A stretch of 64,000 nucleotides of DNA from Legionella sp. PC1000 (GTDB lineage Bacteria > Pseudomonadota > Gammaproteobacteria > Legionellales > Legionellaceae). Below the pieces are notes generated by a model. The model worked only from the letters and a program-made list of their open reading frames with translations, did not search any database and was not told the origin of the DNA. This document shows, piece after piece, positions 43,043-53,742 of this stretch. The stretch covers positions 3,070,001 to 3,134,000 of the forward strand of contig NZ_CP059400.1 of the NCBI RefSeq assembly GCF_014109805.1, read 5' to 3'. Each line of letters starts with the position of its first letter. Within the stretch, counting starts at the first letter, position 1. The position numbers and the translations under genes were made by a program.

Positions 43043-43200
43043 GATCTTGATCAACTGCAAATTTCTTCATATAGATCACGCTATTCTGGATTAAGATCCT
43101 CAATCAAATTTAACTTCCACTGCCTGCACCAATTTTTGAAATGTTTTTCCACGCCGAGCAGCTTCTACATAGGTTTCATGAACCTCATAATAAACCAATT
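43043..43200 (-). pseudogene. GIY-YIG C-terminal fragment inside chimeric element copy B
   Basis: Aligns base by base with the copy A fragment (VYYEVHETYVEAARR...), but one extra base in the CGGCGTGGAAAAAC stretch shifts the frame and the conserved Trp codon of NPDWRDL has become TAG. Confidence 0.6.
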
Positions 43201-43204
43201 TAGG

Positions 43205-43490
43205 CCAGTTTTAGAGTTGTTCTTCCGAGGGATAATTGAGTAGATGATTTTTGTCTAATCAGTTCTCGAATTTCCTCACTATCATAAACTTTGTCTGTAA
43301 TGGCGTAATCAAATTTAGGAGTTTTCAATGAGATTAGGAGTTGCTTTAGCATCATATACTTCACCGCCAGTCAATTCAAATCCAATCGGAAAGCCGCAAG
43401 CCTCAACTGCCATATGGATTTTTGTTGTATTGCCCACCAACGGATTTCCTAATGGCTTGATTTTCCTCTCCGACAGAATCCGAACTATTC
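43205..43490 (-). pseudogene. IS5-family transposase fragment inside chimeric element copy B
   Basis: Reads VGNTTKIHMAVEACGFPIGF, then ELTGGEVYDAKATPNLIE, with frame breaks after PNLIE and later near the CTACTCAATT stretch (one base fewer than in copy A). Between these breaks ITDKVYDSEEIRELIRQKSS is intact where copy A is shifted. Confidence 0.65.
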
Positions 43491-43647
43491 GATGTCGCGA
43501 ACAAGTCGCGGCACGTAGGCGATGGGGATGAATTGTCAACATGCCCTAGTAGCCATTGTTCAGAGTTATCGTTGAATCCTGGAAAACTGCAGAGCGAAAC
43601 GTTTTACAATTAATATAGCCTGGGGTCAGCCAGGCTACACTTTTGTA

Positions 43648-44925
43648 TTAATGAATTGGCTGATCTTTATGGTCATGATCTTTGATAAAGAAAGCAAGAA
43701 TAGTAACGAGTAATAATGAAAGTGGTAATATCGATAAAGCAACCTGATAATCGACTACTGTATAAATATGCTCTCCCTTTACAATACCACTATCACCAAA
43801 AGTATCCAGTAACTTACCAACAAGCGGTTGGAAAATAACACCCCCAAGGGTTACTATCATATTTGTTGCTGCAAATACCGTACCTGATAATTGAGCACCA
43901 CTGCATTCCTTAGCCATGATAAATACGATAATTTCCGTTGCACTAAATACGCCATACAAAAACAATAAGACATTCAAGCTAACATAGGAAAGGCCAGGCC
44001 AATATAATACGATGCTAATGCAAATCAAGGCTAAAATTGCACCTAAGACCAAAGGCAGCAAACGTCTTCCTGTATGATCGGATAAATATCCGGCAATAGG
44101 AGCACCCACTGCCCAACCCAAAAAAACTGCAGAGACAGTTCTGGCAGCCTCAACTTTAGTCAAATTGTGGGCTTGCTCCAAATACGTTTTTCCCCATAAC
44201 TCCCCAAATACAGACAATGAGGTATATAAACAAGCTCCGACAAAACCAATCACCCAAACCTCTGGAGCCATTAACACTTTAAGAACATTTCTAAAGAATT
44301 CAGGTAAAGGATGTTTATTTGACTGATGCCCTTCAGGACCATCACGAACCACAAGAAATATCAATACACTTAATCCACAACCTACAATGGCAATAAAGAA
44401 TAATACATACTCCCAACCGATGCTCTCAGACCATTCAGTAATTTTCACTTCGCCATAAACAAGCCCTAACATTCCTAGGGTAGTCATGAGCCCCGCGACT
44501 AAAGAAAAATAGCGTCTGGGCAACCAATGTAACGCAAGAGACAATACACCGACAAAAGCAAAGGAAGAGCCAAAGCCTACTAAAAAGCGCCCTGCCCCTA
44601 CCAAAAACATGGATGAAGTCAGGCTAAACATCCAGGAACCAACGGTACAACATATACAGGCAAATGTTAAAAGCCGTCTGGGACCAAACCGATCCATGAG
44701 CATTCCTACAGGCATTTGCATCGGTGAGTAGGCAAAATAATATAAGGCAGATATTTGGCCAAAAGTAGTCGCTGAAATATGCCCCAACGCAATACTCAGT
44801 TCGGTCTGTAAAACCCCAGGAATAATACGTAAAATAAACTCATAGCAATAAAAAATAGCCCCAACAAAGCATATAAATATGCCAAAAAGCAATTGTTTCC
44901 TTGAAACGGTATCATTTAGGCGCAT
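43648..44925 (-). CDS. MFS transporter (Legionella-type, YEF/YEY family), second of a tandem pair
   Basis: A 425-residue 12-helix carrier. FCYEFILRIIPGVLQTEL-like N terminus, LYYFAYSPMQMPVGMLMDRFGPRRLLTFACI (MFS loop 2-3 motif) and GRFLVGFGSSFAFVGVLSLALHWLPRRYFSLVAG are shared with its upstream neighbour, so the pair arose by duplication. Such carriers are expanded in Legionella, where some (Pht family) import amino acids or nucleosides in the vacuole; the substrate here is unknown. It starts 14 bp inside the end of the upstream carrier gene. Confidence 0.85.
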   Translation of the reverse strand: MRLNDTVSRKQLLFGIFICFVGAIFYCYEFILRIIPGVLQTELSIALGHISATTFGQISALYYFAYSPMQMPVGMLMDRFGPRRLLTFACICCTVGSWMFSLTSSMFLVGAGRFLVGFGSSFAFVGVLSLALHWLPRRYFSLVAGLMTTLGMLGLVYGEVKITEWSESIGWEYVLFFIAIVGCGLSVLIFLVVRDGPEGHQSNKHPLPEFFRNVLKVLMAPEVWVIGFVGACLYTSLSVFGELWGKTYLEQAHNLTKVEAARTVSAVFLGWAVGAPIAGYLSDHTGRRLLPLVLGAILALICISIVLYWPGLSYVSLNVLLFLYGVFSATEIIVFIMAKECSGAQLSGTVFAATNMIVTLGGVIFQPLVGKLLDTFGDSGIVKGEHIYTVVDYQVALSILPLSLLLVTILAFFIKDHDHKDQPIH

Positions 44926-46246
44926 GAGCGTGAGTTTCCCTTAAAAAGAAGGTTAATAAAGCAGCAATAAACATACTGATTGGTATAAAAGCCAGAGCAA
45001 TACGGTAATCAGTCATGTTGTATAATTTATTAACATTATCCACAACCAACCCTGAAGGAAGTGAAGAATCACTACGTAAGGAATAACTGAAGTCTAATAG
45101 ATGCCCTACTAAAGGTTGCAGCAACATACCACCTAGCATGACGATCATGTTGGTAAACGCTATTGCTGTACCTGCTGCTTCACCAGGACTTAACTCCCTT
45201 CCAACAGCGAATACAATCGCTTGCGCACTATAAAATAACCCCAGGAAAAACATGAGTATCTGTACATTAGTTTCACTTAAACCAGGGAAATACAGGATAA
45301 CCAACATGAGTATAGTTGCAACACTGGCGCCTAAAAACATAGGAAGCTTTCTGCGCGCTATTCTGTCAGAGAAATACCCCATCAGTGGAGCGCCTACAGT
45401 AAAACCTAAGAAAAGTAATGAATTCGCTAAGCCCGCACCATGTGCTGATAGGCCATGAGCATTTCTCAAATAGGGAATTCCCCACAATTCAGCAAAAACA
45501 GTTGTAGGGAGATAAACCATACAGCCGTACAATCCATTAATCCATATTTGTCTGTTACTGATTATTATATTTAAATCAATAAAACCTGTTTTAAAATTGG
45601 AAACCGTACCGCTTTGTCTGTATCGCCCTTTTTTATCATGAATTCCTAACCATAATAAAAAGGTTAATACGATCCCAAAAAACGCAGTCATGTTTAAGGT
45701 TTTAATCCATCCTATTTGGGTAACAAAGAGCTCTAAAAAATTATCCCCTAGCATGGCACCTACTGTTCCTAATGCTGAAGTGATACCCGAAACCATAGCG
45801 AGCTTATTCTCAGGCAACCAGATTGTGGCAAGCTTTAATACTCCCACAAATGCAAATGCAGAGCCTAATCCGACTAAAAATCGTCCTGAAGCTGCAACCC
45901 AAAAAGAGGTCGTCCCGGTGAATAAAAAAGTTCCAATGACGCAAATCATGCAGGCAAAAGTTAATAATCTTCGAGGACCATATCGATCCATCATTATCCC
46001 TACAGGTAATTGCATGGGAACATAGGCATAATAATATATAGATGAAATATGCCCAAAACCGGTTGCTGACAAATTAAAATGCTCACGCAGAGCAGTTTCC
46101 ATCGCACTGGGCGCTATTCGAAGCAAATATTCATAACTGTAAAACACGGCTCCAAGACCACAAATAAGCCATCCAATTAATGCGTAATTTCTCCGGTTTT
46201 CAGAAAGCAAAGTAATCTCCTTAACTATTTGGTTAAGCAAGGGCAC
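44912..46246 (-). CDS. MFS transporter (Legionella-type), first of a tandem pair
   Basis: A 444-residue 12-helix carrier closely related to the next gene: FYSYEYLLRIAPSAMETALREHF, YYYAYVPMQLPVGIMMDRYGPRRLLTFACM and GRFLVGLGSAFAFVGVLKLATIWLPENKLAM align block by block with it. It overlaps its partner by 14 bp, so the two are translated together. The longer loop near residue 355 (SYSLRSDSSLPSGLVVDNVN) differs between the two and may reflect different substrates. The operon lies 125 bases after the malic enzyme gene on the same strand. Confidence 0.85.
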   Translation of the reverse strand: MPLLNQIVKEITLLSENRRNYALIGWLICGLGAVFYSYEYLLRIAPSAMETALREHFNLSATGFGHISSIYYYAYVPMQLPVGIMMDRYGPRRLLTFACMICVIGTFLFTGTTSFWVAASGRFLVGLGSAFAFVGVLKLATIWLPENKLAMVSGITSALGTVGAMLGDNFLELFVTQIGWIKTLNMTAFFGIVLTFLLWLGIHDKKGRYRQSGTVSNFKTGFIDLNIIISNRQIWINGLYGCMVYLPTTVFAELWGIPYLRNAHGLSAHGAGLANSLLFLGFTVGAPLMGYFSDRIARRKLPMFLGASVATILMLVILYFPGLSETNVQILMFFLGLFYSAQAIVFAVGRELSPGEAAGTAIAFTNMIVMLGGMLLQPLVGHLLDFSYSLRSDSSLPSGLVVDNVNKLYNMTDYRIALAFIPISMFIAALLTFFLRETHAHAPK

Positions 46247-46370
46247 ACACTGTCTTCAATTCAACAGTTAAAGCCCTTAGCTGCATAATTCACCGATTAT
46301 CCTGAACGCAAACCGATACATCTCATACGGCATACTGCTACACCTTGAGCCCTGCATTCAGGATGCTGCT

Positions 46371-47612
46371 TTATTCTAAATTACTACTTACTTGATTTGC
46401 GCCGCTTGCTATTGCAGCCTGAGCTACAGCAGCAGGCACTCGTTCTCTTAAACGAGGATCTATAGGCTTGGGAATAATATAGTTAGGACCAAAATCCCAA
46501 TACGTTACACCTGGGTAATTATCCTTCACTACCTGGGGGACGGGCTCATGCACCAGTTGACGAATTGCTTCAACCGCAGCAATTTGCATTGATTGATTAA
46601 TACACTTGGCACGTACATCCAACGCACCACGAAAAATATAAGGAAAACATAACACATTATTGACTTGATTAGGATAATCGCTACGTCCAGTAGCAATGAC
46701 CAAATCATCACGTACTTGAAAAGCCAATTCAGGCCTAATCTCAGGATCAGGGTTCGATAAAGCAAAAATAACAGGCCTGGATGCCATTAATTTCAATAGA
46801 TCGGCATCTAATAAATTAGGCTTGGCAACCCCAATAAAAACATCAGCATCAACCAGTGCATCTGCTAAAGTCCTACATTCAGTAGTACGTGCAAAAGCAA
46901 ATTTATAAGCATTTAAATCAACTCGTCCCGAATGAATAACACCTTTGGTATCCAAAAGTAACATATTTTCTTTATGGGCACCCAAAGCTACAAGCAATCG
47001 CATGGAAGCAATTCCTGCTGCTCCTGCTCCAATACACACAATTTTTGCTTCAGATAATTTTTTTTGTTGTAATTCAAGAGCATTCAGCAAAGCTGCCGCA
47101 ACAACTATTGCAGTACCATGCTGATCATCATGGAATACTGGAATGTTCAATTGCTCAATCAAAGCCTGTTCAATTTCAAAACACTCCGGAGCCTTAAGAT
47201 CCTCCAGATTAATCCCTCCAAATGTAGGAGCAATACGTTTTGCTGTAGAAATAAAAGCTTGCGAATCGTGAGCATCAATTTCTATATCGAATACATCAAT
47301 GCCGGCAAAACGCTTAAATAAAACTGCCTTACCTTCCATTACTGGCTTACTGGCAAGAGGTCCAAGATCACCCAAACCTAACACTGCAGTGCCATTAGTC
47401 ATAACCGCGACTAAATTTCCTTTATTTGTGTAACGATACGCGTCTTCAGGGTTTTCTGCTATTGCAAGCACCGGAGCAGCAACACCAGGCGTATAAGCCA
47501 GTGACAAATCACTCTGAGAGTCAGTTGATTTGGTAACATGGACACCGAGTTTTCCAGGAGTTGGAAACTCGTGATAATCTAATGCACATTGCTTTAAAAC
47601 TTCATTATCCAA
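46371..47612 (-). CDS. Malic enzyme, short form (NAD(P)-dependent)
   Basis: A 413-residue enzyme converting malate to pyruvate and CO2. [44 protein letters not shown] and [23 protein letters not shown] carry the malate and divalent-metal site; [20 protein letters not shown] is the dinucleotide fold. It ends after the catalytic part and lacks the phosphotransacetylase-like C-terminal domain of MaeB. Asp-Thr after the fold (LLLDTKG) is compatible with NAD, but cofactor choice is not certain. Single gene or first of an operon with the two MFS carriers. Confidence 0.9.
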   Translation of the reverse strand: MDNEVLKQCALDYHEFPTPGKLGVHVTKSTDSQSDLSLAYTPGVAAPVLAIAENPEDAYRYTNKGNLVAVMTNGTAVLGLGDLGPLASKPVMEGKAVLFKRFAGIDVFDIEIDAHDSQAFISTAKRIAPTFGGINLEDLKAPECFEIEQALIEQLNIPVFHDDQHGTAIVVAAALLNALELQQKKLSEAKIVCIGAGAAGIASMRLLVALGAHKENMLLLDTKGVIHSGRVDLNAYKFAFARTTECRTLADALVDADVFIGVAKPNLLDADLLKLMASRPVIFALSNPDPEIRPELAFQVRDDLVIATGRSDYPNQVNNVLCFPYIFRGALDVRAKCINQSMQIAAVEAIRQLVHEPVPQVVKDNYPGVTYWDFGPNYIIPKPIDPRLRERVPAAVAQAAIASGANQVSSNLE

Positions 47613-47874
47613 AGTACTTACTCTCTTTCATGTGAAACAAAACTTAAGTAAGGTTTTAAAATCCTACTATCCATTGCCAATTCATTCTTATCCAAAGTGC
47701 CAGCCATAGGCACACAAACATCTGGCTATATACTCTTAAAAGTTGCAAGAGGAACAGCCATGAAATGATGGGATTGGGACAAGAATTGGACGTCAAGAAC
47801 CTACAAGTACCGCAAATTAGCATTGCAGGAACAATCTGTCAATAAGTTATACTTCGAGTGAAATATAATAAAAA

Positions 47875-47893
47875 GGCGCAAAGATAATGCGCC
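47875..47893 (-). terminator. Intrinsic terminator of rpmE
   Basis: On the minus strand GGCGCA pairs with TGCGCC across seven bases and is followed by TTTTTATTATA. It begins 2 bases after the rpmE stop codon. Confidence 0.75.
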
Positions 47894-47894
47894 C

Positions 47895-48128
47895 TTATTT
47901 CTTTTCTTCTTTAGCAGCTTGAGTAGAACGCTGGCTATAACGATCGCGGAACTTCTGAACACGACCCCCAGTATCCACCAATTTTTGCTTACCAGTATAA
48001 AAAGGATGACATTGTGAGCATACTTCAATGTTCAAATCTTTGCATAATGTTGAACGGGTTTCAAATTCCTCGCCACAGCTGCATGTTACCTTAACTACTT
48101 TATAATCTGGATGAATTGATGCCTTCAT
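47895..48128 (-). CDS. rpmE: 50S ribosomal protein L31
   Basis: A 77-residue ribosomal protein of the zinc-containing (C+) type: [22 protein letters not shown], then [26 protein letters not shown]. The four cysteines (CSC, and the CSQC pair, with one further Cys in TLCKD) provide the metal site, so this is the zinc-replete paralogue. Single-gene unit with its own terminator. Confidence 0.95.
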   Translation of the reverse strand: MKASIHPDYKVVKVTCSCGEEFETRSTLCKDLNIEVCSQCHPFYTGKQKLVDTGGRVQKFRDRYSQRSTQAAKEEKK

Positions 48129-48618
48129 AATACTACTCTCTTAGTTTTAAATGAGTATCGCCACCTGAACTCAATGCCAAGCACCATACTCGATACAAAT
48201 GACGCAAAACAATAGCAGAAAAATTTCTGTAAAGCAATTTTTATCAAATCGGATTGATCTCATCTTGCATTATTTGTTTATAAGAACCCTTATAATCAAA
48301 TGAATCCATAATTAATGATAGCACTAAGATGATGGATAACCTTACACCTGTCATAAAAATAACAATTAGTCACCCATCCATGAGACAACATATGCCAAAG
48401 CCCACCATGGGCACTACAACTGTAGTAAAATGAAACTCAACTTGCTTCGTCCCCCAAAGTTCCGACACAGAAATACATTCGCAGAACCCTAATGGAAAAC
48501 CATTAATTATTCCACTCAATTATTTTTATGTAAAAAGTCTATATTTCAATCAATTGGTAACAAATTAGCAAGGTATGGTCTACGCTTATAAAAACAAATT
48601 AATTTAACAGGAGTTAAA
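48129..48618. other. Intergenic gap between rpmE and dps
   Basis: A 490-base gap with divergent promoters. No palindrome matching a Fur or OxyR site could be firmly assigned. CAGGAG lies seven bases before the dps ATG. Nothing else was recognised. Confidence 0.4.
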
Positions 48619-49116
48619 ATGAAAAAACTGGCACTTTATAGGCTCGAAACACCTAATGACCTGGATATAAAAGATCGTCGCAAAATTGCCGAGGCGGTTA
48701 ACCCACTCTTGGCTGATACATTTGCGTTATTCGTTAAAACCAAGAATTTCCATTGGCATATGACTGGCCCTCATTATCGTGATTATCATCTCTTATTAGA
48801 TGAACAAAGCGACCAAATTTTTGCAATGATCGATGTTTTAGCAGAACGTGTACGCAAACTCGGAGAAAAAACAATCCATTCTATCGGGCAGATCAAGGAA
48901 TTGCAGACACTTAAAGATGTTAACGAAACCTTATCAGCAGATGACATGCTGAATAATCTTCTGGAAGATAATAAGAGTTTTTTAAAAAATATGAGAAAAG
49001 TTCATGAAGTGTGCAGCAAAAGAGATGATTTTGCCACTACCAGTCTCTTGGAAGTTTATATTGATGAAACAGAACGACGAATTTGGTTTTTATTTGAAAC
49101 GTTACAAAATAAATAA
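48619..49116 (+). CDS. dps: Dps/ferritin-like DNA-protection protein
   Basis: A 165-residue four-helix ferritin-fold protein that stores iron and protects DNA from peroxide. The ferroxidase site is formed between subunits: KTKNFHWHMTGPHYRDYHLLLDEQSDQIFAMIDVLAERV carries the His and Asp/Glu ligands of Dps, in the usual helix A-B arrangement. The N-terminal tail is short and carries several Lys/Arg (MKKLALYRLETPNDLDIKDRRK), which may bind DNA. Single gene with a strong ribosome-binding site. Confidence 0.9.
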   Translation: MKKLALYRLETPNDLDIKDRRKIAEAVNPLLADTFALFVKTKNFHWHMTGPHYRDYHLLLDEQSDQIFAMIDVLAERVRKLGEKTIHSIGQIKELQTLKDVNETLSADDMLNNLLEDNKSFLKNMRKVHEVCSKRDDFATTSLLEVYIDETERRIWFLFETLQNK

Positions 49117-49208
49117 AAAAGAACTGCCCAACAAGCGTGTAGAAGCGGAGCGGAAAAAAATCAAAGCCGATACAGTTTTCCTTCAAATTCCGCTCGCTTC
49201 ACCGTACA

Positions 49209-49991
49209 CTATGAATTTACATTAAAATCCAGTTCAACCCAAACCGGTGCATGATCAGAAGGCCTTTCTACTTTGCGTGGTTCTTTATCAATAACGGATT
49301 GCCTACATAATCCATTAAGCGCTTTACTTAATAATATATGATCAATACGCAAGCCCCGATTTCGTCTGAAAGCACCTGCACGATAATCCCACCAACTAAA
49401 TACCTGCTCATCCTGCATAAAATTTCTAAAACTGTCATGCAATCCAAGATGTAATAATTGGGTAAACGCTTCTCGTTCGGCGGGACTTACTAACACAGAC
49501 CCCACCCACTCCGCAGGATCATGAACATCACGATCTTCAGGAGCAATATTAAAATCGCCTACTACGGCCACATTAGGAAAAACACTCATTTGTAGTTGAA
49601 TAAATGCGGTAACCTTTTGCAACCAATTCAGCTTGTATTGATATTTATCCGAAGTGAGCTCTGAACCATTAGGAACATATAAATTGATCAAACGAATACC
49701 CGCAACAGTAACCACCAAAATGCGCCGCTGAGGATCATTAAAATCGGGAATATCCGTGAGGACATCAGAAAAAGGATATCGACTTATTACCGCCACACCG
49801 TTATAAGTCTTCTGTCCTGAAAATGCCACATAGTAGCCTTTCTCAGTAAATGCGGTCACAGGAAAATTTTCATCAAGCAGCTTCGTTTCCTGTATGGCAA
49901 GAACATCCATCTGATTCGAATCAAACCATTCTAATACTTGCTCCTGCCTTACCTTTAATGAATTCACATTCCAGCTTGCTAATTTAAGCAC
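49209..49991 (-). CDS. xthA: Exodeoxyribonuclease III-family AP endonuclease, second of a tandem pair
   Basis: A 260-residue Mg-dependent endonuclease/exonuclease/phosphatase-fold enzyme that cuts at abasic sites. LASWNVNSLKVRQEQVLEWF, AIQETKLLD, YVPNGSE, VVGDFNIAPEDRDVHDP, FSWWDYRAGAFRRNRGLRIDHIL and SDHAPV supply the conserved catalytic motifs (Asn, Glu, Asp-x-Asn, Asp-His). I start it at GTG 49991, where AAGGAG lies six bases upstream; it then overlaps the end of the first copy by 8 bp. It resembles E. coli XthA more than its partner does. Confidence 0.88.
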   Translation of the reverse strand: MLKLASWNVNSLKVRQEQVLEWFDSNQMDVLAIQETKLLDENFPVTAFTEKGYYVAFSGQKTYNGVAVISRYPFSDVLTDIPDFNDPQRRILVVTVAGIRLINLYVPNGSELTSDKYQYKLNWLQKVTAFIQLQMSVFPNVAVVGDFNIAPEDRDVHDPAEWVGSVLVSPAEREAFTQLLHLGLHDSFRNFMQDEQVFSWWDYRAGAFRRNRGLRIDHILLSKALNGLCRQSVIDKEPRKVERPSDHAPVWVELDFNVNS

Positions 49992-50775
49992 ACCAGTCTC
50001 CTTTATATTCAATCAGCAAAGGAGCATGATCAGACAGGCGCGCTTCTCGAAAAATACGACTGCCGACTACATCCCCTGTAAGACCAGGAGTTACTACCTG
50101 ATAATCAATTCTCCATCCTACATTTTTTTCCCATGCACGTCCTCTAAAAGACCACCACGTATATTGATCTTCTTCCTGATTATGCACACGAAATGCATCA
50201 ATAAACCCCATAGTTCCAAACAACTCATCCATCCATGCACGTTCCTCAGGTAAAAATCCTGAATTCTTTTGATTGCCACGCCAATTTTTCAAATCGATTT
50301 TTTTATGAGCAATATTATAATCCCCACACAAAATTAACTCTCGTCCCTCATTTTTCAATCGCATTAAATGTTCGGCAAACTGTTCGAGGAAATTGTATTT
50401 CACCATCTGGCGTTCATCACCACTAGTACCTGAAGGTAAATAAAGGGATATTATACTGAATTTAGGATAATCAAATTGAATATATCGTCCTTCATTATCG
50501 CAATAATCAAAACCCATACCTTTCACGATACGACTTGGTTTGTGGCGAGCGTAAATTGCCACCCCGCTGTATCCTTTCTTTTGAGCTGAATAATACTCAC
50601 AAAAATAATCACGAGGATAATACAGCTCTTCCGGAATTAACTGTTCAGGTTGAGCCTTCGTTTCTTGAATACAAACAAAATCAGCATCTTGCATTGCAAG
50701 CCACTCGTAAAATCCGTTACGTGCTGCTGAACGTATACCATTGGCATTAAAACTAATTACTTTCATTTTTTTCAC
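49984..50775 (-). CDS. Exodeoxyribonuclease III-family AP endonuclease, first of a tandem pair
   Basis: A 263-residue relative of the next gene: ISFNANGIRSAARNGFYEWL, CIQETKAQPEQL, LILCGDYNIAHKKIDLKNW, YTWWSFRGRAWEKNVGWRIDYQVV and SDHAPLLIEY. The KNVGWRIDYQ segment marks the ExoA/APE1-like branch rather than the XthA branch, so the two neighbours are old paralogues, not a recent duplication. The 8-bp overlap implies coupled translation. Both probably work in base-excision repair. Confidence 0.88.
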   Translation of the reverse strand: MKKMKVISFNANGIRSAARNGFYEWLAMQDADFVCIQETKAQPEQLIPEELYYPRDYFCEYYSAQKKGYSGVAIYARHKPSRIVKGMGFDYCDNEGRYIQFDYPKFSIISLYLPSGTSGDERQMVKYNFLEQFAEHLMRLKNEGRELILCGDYNIAHKKIDLKNWRGNQKNSGFLPEERAWMDELFGTMGFIDAFRVHNQEEDQYTWWSFRGRAWEKNVGWRIDYQVVTPGLTGDVVGSRIFREARLSDHAPLLIEYKGDWCA

Positions 50776-50863
50776 TCAATTTTATTATAGTCTGGATGAA
50801 TGCGTATCTTGGAAATCACAGCCAATATGCTTGGGGCTTCACTTCCCAAGCTCAACTAATCGC

Positions 50864-51481
<618 letters not shown>

Positions 51482-51548
51482 TTATCTTATACCTAAAAAA
51501 GCAACAAGCTAAAGGTGATCCGCTACAAACTCAAATGCTTCTTTTCGG

Positions 51549-52043
51549 TTAAAATTTAAAATCATACTTTAATTGGTCTTCCAATTTTTTTTCAATAAAT
51601 TTAATTCGTTGATGCAAAGATCCTCCTTTTTCAGGTTTTAGTGTCTTCAAATCAGAAACAATATCATCAGCAGAGTCATAATAATTCTTAACTGACATAT
51701 TCGCGATAATTTTACTTACTGCCCTGACATGGTGTCTATTCCAATGTCCTGAAATCATTCGCCCAATAAACGAACCGAATAAACAATTTTCTTTGGTATA
51801 ATCTATAAGCAACGCTTTGATTCTTCTATGATTGGAATCCCCTTTGATTTTATTCCAAATCTCTGCATAAGCATCTGGGAAATCTAAAGTAGGTTTTGAA
51901 CGATTAAAAAAAGAATATAATTTTACATCAACACTCGAAAAAGAAGAACGAGAACCATAAGTTAGTGAATTATTTACTCCTTTCTCTATAAGCTCAAGAT
52001 CCCCACTTATCATTGTAGCAATAGAACTCGAATTATGTGACAT
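51549..52043 (-). CDS. Orphan protein, possible Dot/Icm substrate
   Basis: A 164-residue soluble protein of unknown family. After a polar N terminus (MSHNSSSIATMISGDLELIEKG) it has a compact helical region with SFIGRMISGHWNRHHVRAVSKIIANM; the GHWNRHHV segment looks like a domain I associate with short Legionella proteins, but I cannot name it with confidence. A C-terminal basic-acidic helix follows (HQRIKFIEKKLEDQLKYDF). AGGAG is present upstream. Single gene in a core neighbourhood. Confidence 0.55.
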   Translation of the reverse strand: MSHNSSSIATMISGDLELIEKGVNNSLTYGSRSSFSSVDVKLYSFFNRSKPTLDFPDAYAEIWNKIKGDSNHRRIKALLIDYTKENCLFGSFIGRMISGHWNRHHVRAVSKIIANMSVKNYYDSADDIVSDLKTLKPEKGGSLHQRIKFIEKKLEDQLKYDFKF

Positions 52044-52329
52044 TTTTTTCTCCTCCGTGAGAACATCTGTTCTTTTGACCTACAGTTGAATCACATACCA
52101 AAATTCCAGCTGAATCAAGCCCCATCAAAAATTGAATCAGAGAAGGCAAATTGTCATAATAATTTTCCTTAATTTTATTAGACAGGTTTATTATACCAAG
52201 CAACCTTGATTTTTAGAAATAAAGGCCTATCTCATTGAATTAATTAATTTTTTTATTTAAATAAGCGTGGAATCACAACCATGGGAGATGTGGAATCCAG
52301 AGTTGAAAAAAGTTCATGTGTTTTTATGA
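52044..52329. other. Intergenic gap
   Basis: About 290 AT-rich bases between hslU and an orphan gene on the same strand. It must hold the orphan gene's promoter. Nothing else was recognised. Confidence 0.35.
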
Positions 52330-52360
52330 AACCCGAGTTTCGCTGGGTTACACTCGGGTT
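52330..52360 (-). terminator. Hairpin after hslU
   Basis: AACCCGAGT (52330-52338) pairs perfectly with ACTCGGGTT (52352-52360), 8 bases past the hslU stop. No T run follows on the minus strand, so efficiency is unclear. Confidence 0.5.
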
Positions 52361-52368
52361 ATTATAGT

Positions 52369-53742
52369 TTAAAGAATATAGCGGGCTAAATCTTCATCCG
52401 CTACGAGCTGTCCGAGATTTTTCTCAACATATGCTTTATCAACATGGACGGACTCGCCTGATTTGTCTGTTGCTTCAAAAGAAACAACTTCCAATAATCG
52501 CTCCATAACGGTATAAAGCCTACGCGCACCAATATTTTCTGTACGCTCATTCACTTGCCATGCTACTTCGGCAATACGTCGAATTCCTGTCTCATCAAAT
52601 GTTAATGTTAAACCTTCGGTAGCCATTAAAGCACAGTATTGCAGCGTCAATGATGCTGTAGGTTCAGTAAGAATACGTACAAAATCATCAACAGAAAGAG
52701 CGGATAACTCAACACGTATCGGCAATCTACCTTGCAATTCTGCAATCAGATCGGACGGCTTAGCTACATGGAACGCCCCAGATGCAATAAATAAAATATG
52801 ATCTGAACGAATCATGCCGTATTTGGTCGTCACCGTTGTTCCTTCCACTAAAGGCAATAAATCTCTTTGTACGCCTTCACGAGAAACATCTCCTCCTCCC
52901 GCATTTTCAGTACGTCGCGCCACTTTATCCAACTCATCAATAAAGACAATACCATTTTGTTCCACATTCTCTATGGCACGAGTCTTAATGTCATCTTCGT
53001 TAATTAGTTTAGCAGCTTCCTCTTCACGTAAAATTTGCATGGACTTACCAATAGTCATTTTTCGGGTTTTCGTTCGATGAGTACCCACTTGTTGAAACAT
53101 TGACTGTAATTGGTTTGTCATCTCTTCCATGCCTGGAGGAGCCATAATTTCGATGCCTATTGGTGTTGCTGAAACCTCTATTTCAATTTCGTTCTCATCG
53201 AGAATGCCCTCACGCAATTGCTTACGAAAGACTTGCCTTGCGGTACTGTCTTTTTCACTTGGGGTTAAGCTACCCCGTGCAGGAGGAAGTAATACATCAA
53301 GGATACGCTCTTCAGCTGCGTCTTCAGCCAAATGCTCTACCTTCTTCATGGCAAATTCACGTTCTTGTTTTACCGCAATATCCGCTAAATCACGAAGAAT
53401 AGAGTCTACATCGCGTCCGACATATCCTACTTCAGTAAACTTTGTTGCTTCTACTTTGATAAATGGAGCACGAGCCAATTTAGCCAAACGCCGAGCAATC
53501 TCTGTTTTACCTACACCAGTTGGTCCAATCATAAGAATATTTTTGGGCATGATTTCATTACGCAAAGCGAGATCTTTAATGTTCATACGCCGCCAACGAT
53601 TACGTAATGCAATTGCTACTGCTCTTTTCGCATCATCCTGGCCAATAATATACTTATCCAATTCTTGGACAATTTCGCGAGGAGTCATCACCTCTCGGAT
53701 AATCTCACGAGGAGATATCGCCTTGTTGTTATTTGTTGCCAT
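52369..53742 (-). CDS. hslU: HslU (ClpY) ATPase subunit of the HslVU protease
   Basis: A 457-residue AAA+ unfoldase that feeds proteins to HslV. Walker A is [21 protein letters not shown], Walker B is [12 protein letters not shown], and [22 protein letters not shown] is sensor 2. The pore motif [14 protein letters not shown] is intact and the C terminus DLARYIL is the HslV-activating tail. Its N terminus is unusual: [10 protein letters not shown] is a degenerate copy of the following [10 protein letters not shown]. It overlaps hslV by 14 bp; an internal ATG at the second copy gives the usual HslU start, so the N-terminal 18 residues may be an extension. Confidence 0.95.
   Translation of the reverse strand: MATNNNKAISPREIIREVMTPREIVQELDKYIIGQDDAKRAVAIALRNRWRRMNIKDLALRNEIMPKNILMIGPTGVGKTEIARRLAKLARAPFIKVEATKFTEVGYVGRDVDSILRDLADIAVKQEREFAMKKVEHLAEDAAEERILDVLLPPARGSLTPSEKDSTARQVFRKQLREGILDENEIEIEVSATPIGIEIMAPPGMEEMTNQLQSMFQQVGTHRTKTRKMTIGKSMQILREEEAAKLINEDDIKTRAIENVEQNGIVFIDELDKVARRTENAGGGDVSREGVQRDLLPLVEGTTVTTKYGMIRSDHILFIASGAFHVAKPSDLIAELQGRLPIRVELSALSVDDFVRILTEPTASLTLQYCALMATEGLTLTFDETGIRRIAEVAWQVNERTENIGARRLYTVMERLLEVVSFEATDKSGESVHVDKAYVEKNLGQLVADEDLARYIL

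Larger units (their letters stand above)
42980..43547 (-). mobile_element. Chimeric inverted-repeat element, copy B (non-autonomous)
   Basis: The same 568-bp unit as at 8278-8845, in the opposite orientation. The ends begin GGGCATGTTGACAATTCATC (42981) and end with its complement at 43546, and are flanked on both sides by TA, a likely target duplication. Inner palindromes (CGACTTGTTCGCGGCATC-like) are also present. It follows the dam gene directly. The pieces inside are decayed further than in copy A. Confidence 0.8.
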
